Of a stretch of DNA of 21,600 nucleotides, positions 19,710-21,600 are shown piece after piece. Source of the stretch: Microbacteriaceae bacterium. Its GTDB lineage: Bacteria; Actinomycetota; Actinomycetes; Actinomycetales; Microbacteriaceae. Numbering within the stretch: the first letter of the stretch is position 1; the number at the start of each line of letters is the position of its first letter. The notes beneath the pieces are model-generated. The model did not search any database. It was given only the letters and a program-made list of their open reading frames with translations, and was not told the DNA's origin. A program made the position numbers and the translations under genes. Location of the stretch: assembly GCA_025463615.1 (NCBI GenBank), contig JAODAU010000082.1, positions 1 through 21,600 of the forward strand, in the 5' to 3' direction.

Positions 19710-21600
19710 ATGGAGGGTCCAGAAATCAAATTCGCCGAAGCCGTTCTCGATAACGGCAAGTACGGCACCCGCACCATCCGCTTCGAGACCGGCCGCCTCG
19801 CGCAGCAGGCACAGGGCGCAGTCGCCGCCTACCTCGACGAGGAGACGATGCTGCTGAGCGCAACCAGCGCGAGCAAGCACCCCAAGGACAACTTCGACTT
19901 CTTCCCCCTCACGGTGGATGTCGAGGAGCGTTCGTACGCCGCCGGCAAGATCCCCGGCTCGTTCTTCCGTCGCGAGGGTCGCCCCTCCACCGAGGCGATC
20001 CTGGTCTGCCGCCTGATCGACCGCCCGCTGCGCCCGTCCTTCGTCGAGGGGCTGCGCAACGAGGTCCAGATCGTGATCACCGTGCTGGCCATCGCGCCGG
20101 ACGAGTTCTACGACGCCCTCGCCATCAACGCGGCGAGCGCCTCCACCCAGATCTCGGGCCTGCCGTTCAGCGGCCCGATCGCGGGTGTGCGCCTGGCGCT
20201 CATGCGCGACGGCCAGTGGGTCGCGTTCCCGAAGTACTCGCAGCTCGCCGACGCGGTGTTCGACCTCACGGTCGCCGGCCGCATCGTGCGCGACGCCAAC
20301 GGCACCGAGGATGTCGCGATCATGATGGTCGAGGCCGAGGCCACCGAGCACGCCTGGGGCCTCATCCAGGGCGGCGCCATCAAGCCGAACGAGGAGGTCG
20401 TGGCCCAGGGTCTCGAGGCCGCGAAGCCGTTCCTCTCCCAGCTGGTCAAGGCGCAGGAGCAGATGGCCGCGCAGTCCGCCAAGCCGATCGCCGACTACCC
20501 CGTCTTCCTGCCGTACGACGGCCAGGTCTACGACGCGGTCGCCGAGATCAGCTACGACGAGCTCAAGGGCATCTACCAGATCGCCGACAAGACCGAGCGC
20601 CAGAACGCCGACGACGCCCTCAAGGATCGCGTCAAGGCGCAGATCTCCGCCAAGGTGGATGCGGGCGAGCTCGACTCCTCCGCGAACACCCAGGTGAGCG
20701 CCGCCTACAAGTCGGTCACCAAGAAGATCGTGCGCGGCCGCATCCTCACCGAGGGCGTGCGCATCGACGGTCGTGGCCTGGCGGACATCCGCCCGCTCGA
20801 CGCCGAGGTGCAGGTCATCCCGCGCGTGCACGGCTCCGCGATCTTCCAGCGCGGCGAGACCCAGATCCTGGGTGTCACCACGCTGAACATGCTCAAGATG
20901 GAGCAGCAGATCGACAGCCTGGCGCCGGTCACCAAGAAGCGCTACATGCACCACTACAACTTCCCGCCGTACTCGACCGGTGAGACCGGTCGCGTCGGTT
21001 CGCCGAAGCGTCGCGAGATCGGGCACGGCTTCCTCGCCGAGCGCGCCCTCGTGCCGGTGCTGCCGAGCCGCGAGGAGTTCCCGTACGCGATCCGCCAGGT
21101 GTCCGAGGCACTCGGCTCCAACGGTTCGACGTCGATGGGTTCCGTCTGCGCCTCGACCCTGTCGCTGCTCAACGCCGGTGTGCCGCTGCGCGCGCCGGTC
21201 GCCGGCATCGCCATGGGCCTCGTCTCCGACGTCGTGGACGGAGAGACCCGCTACGCGGCGCTCACCGACATCCTCGGCGCAGAGGACGCCCTCGGCGACA
21301 TGGATTTCAAGGTCGCAGGCACCTCGGAGTTCGTGACCGCGATCCAGCTGGACACCAAGCTCGACGGCATCCCGTCGTCGGTGCTCGATGGAGCGCTCAA
21401 GCAGGCCAAGGAGGCTCGCACCGCGATCCTCGCCGTGCTCAACGCCGCGATCGACGCGCCGGACGAGATGGCACCGACCGCGCCCCGCGTGATCTCGGTC
21501 CAGATCCCCGTCGACAAGATCGGCGAGCTGATCGGCCCGAAGGGCAAGACGATCAACTCGATCCAGGACGAGACCGGCGCCGACATCTCCATCGAGGAGG
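19710..21600 (+). CDS. pnp: Polyribonucleotide nucleotidyltransferase (PNPase), 3'-truncated by window
   Basis: The first 630 codons are visible and the frame is open to the window edge; full-length PNPase is around 750 residues, so the end of the KH domain and the S1 domain lie beyond. PNPase degrades RNA 3' to 5' by phosphorolysis as a trimer. Domains in order: first RNase PH core (~10-145) with [12 protein letters not shown] and RLIDRPLRP; the helical linker (~250-330); the second RNase PH core (~350-560) with [28 protein letters not shown]-like [15 protein letters not shown] and [22 protein letters not shown]. Asp526 and Asp532, six apart, correspond to the catalytic aspartates. The KH domain begins near 600 with the GPKG loop. 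The start follows a good ribosome binding site. The long structured leader suggests autoregulation. Confidence 0.98.
   Translation, partial: MEGPEIKFAEAVLDNGKYGTRTIRFETGRLAQQAQGAVAAYLDEETMLLSATSASKHPKDNFDFFPLTVDVEERSYAAGKIPGSFFRREGRPSTEAILVCRLIDRPLRPSFVEGLRNEVQIVITVLAIAPDEFYDALAINAASASTQISGLPFSGPIAGVRLALMRDGQWVAFPKYSQLADAVFDLTVAGRIVRDANGTEDVAIMMVEAEATEHAWGLIQGGAIKPNEEVVAQGLEAAKPFLSQLVKAQEQMAAQSAKPIADYPVFLPYDGQVYDAVAEISYDELKGIYQIADKTERQNADDALKDRVKAQISAKVDAGELDSSANTQVSAAYKSVTKKIVRGRILTEGVRIDGRGLADIRPLDAEVQVIPRVHGSAIFQRGETQILGVTTLNMLKMEQQIDSLAPVTKKRYMHHYNFPPYSTGETGRVGSPKRREIGHGFLAERALVPVLPSREEFPYAIRQVSEALGSNGSTSMGSVCASTLSLLNAGVPLRAPVAGIAMGLVSDVVDGETRYAALTDILGAEDALGDMDFKVAGTSEFVTAIQLDTKLDGIPSSVLDGALKQAKEARTAILAVLNAAIDAPDEMAPTAPRVISVQIPVDKIGELIGPKGKTINSIQDETGADISIEE

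Overview
The window comes from a high-G+C actinobacterium, most likely a member of Microbacteriaceae. The evidence is the strong G/C preference at third codon positions, an actinobacterial-type rpsO and pnp, a 13E12-type DUF222/HNH protein, a CE1758/CE1759-type luciferase-like monooxygenase and flavin reductase pair, and many genes whose start codon lies 6-7 bases after a -10-like box with no Shine-Dalgarno sequence (probable leaderless mRNAs). No integrase, transposase, tRNA, rRNA or CRISPR was seen.

The window opens with rpsO (ribosomal protein S15) and its terminator and closes with the 5' 630 codons of pnp (polynucleotide phosphorylase), cut by the window edge. These two genes are close neighbours in many bacteria. 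Here about 19.4 kb of accessory genes lie between them.

From 0.4 to 5.0 kb there are three unrelated alpha/beta hydrolases interleaved with two regulators (AraC type and PucR type). The intergenic DNA carries candidate operators: three tandem 12-bp repeats at 2215-2250 and inverted repeats at 3957-4013 and 5031-5063. Next come a small protein of unknown function (5141-5569) and a very large secreted ExeM-like nuclease fused to a phytase/esterase-like domain (5674-9123). The nuclease is convergent with a DUF222/HNH protein, and their stop codons overlap.

From 10.6 to 15.0 kb there is a lower-G+C gene, possibly DUF3885, followed by two tandem terminators. Then come a lipoprotein, the translationally coupled monooxygenase/FMN reductase pair, and a single-pass membrane protein with a Pro-rich DPPA-repeat tail and a probable leaderless GTG start.

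From 15.0 to 19.4 kb a LysR regulator and a 12-TM MFS exporter are transcribed divergently from two similar promoters. An ArsR regulator and an AHSA1/SRPBCC protein overlap by 4 bp downstream of two abutting dyads that look like an ArsR operator. Diverging from them are two overlapping lipoprotein genes. These two and the lipoprotein at 11513 form a three-member paralogous family with four conserved cysteines besides the lipobox cysteine. The 311-base pnp leader can fold into a three-way junction and probably corresponds to the Actino-pnp regulatory RNA.

The least explained items are the four-cysteine lipoprotein family, the triple 12-bp repeat, the two-dyad ArsR operator, the nuclease-phytase fusion and the recurrent leaderless promoter layout.
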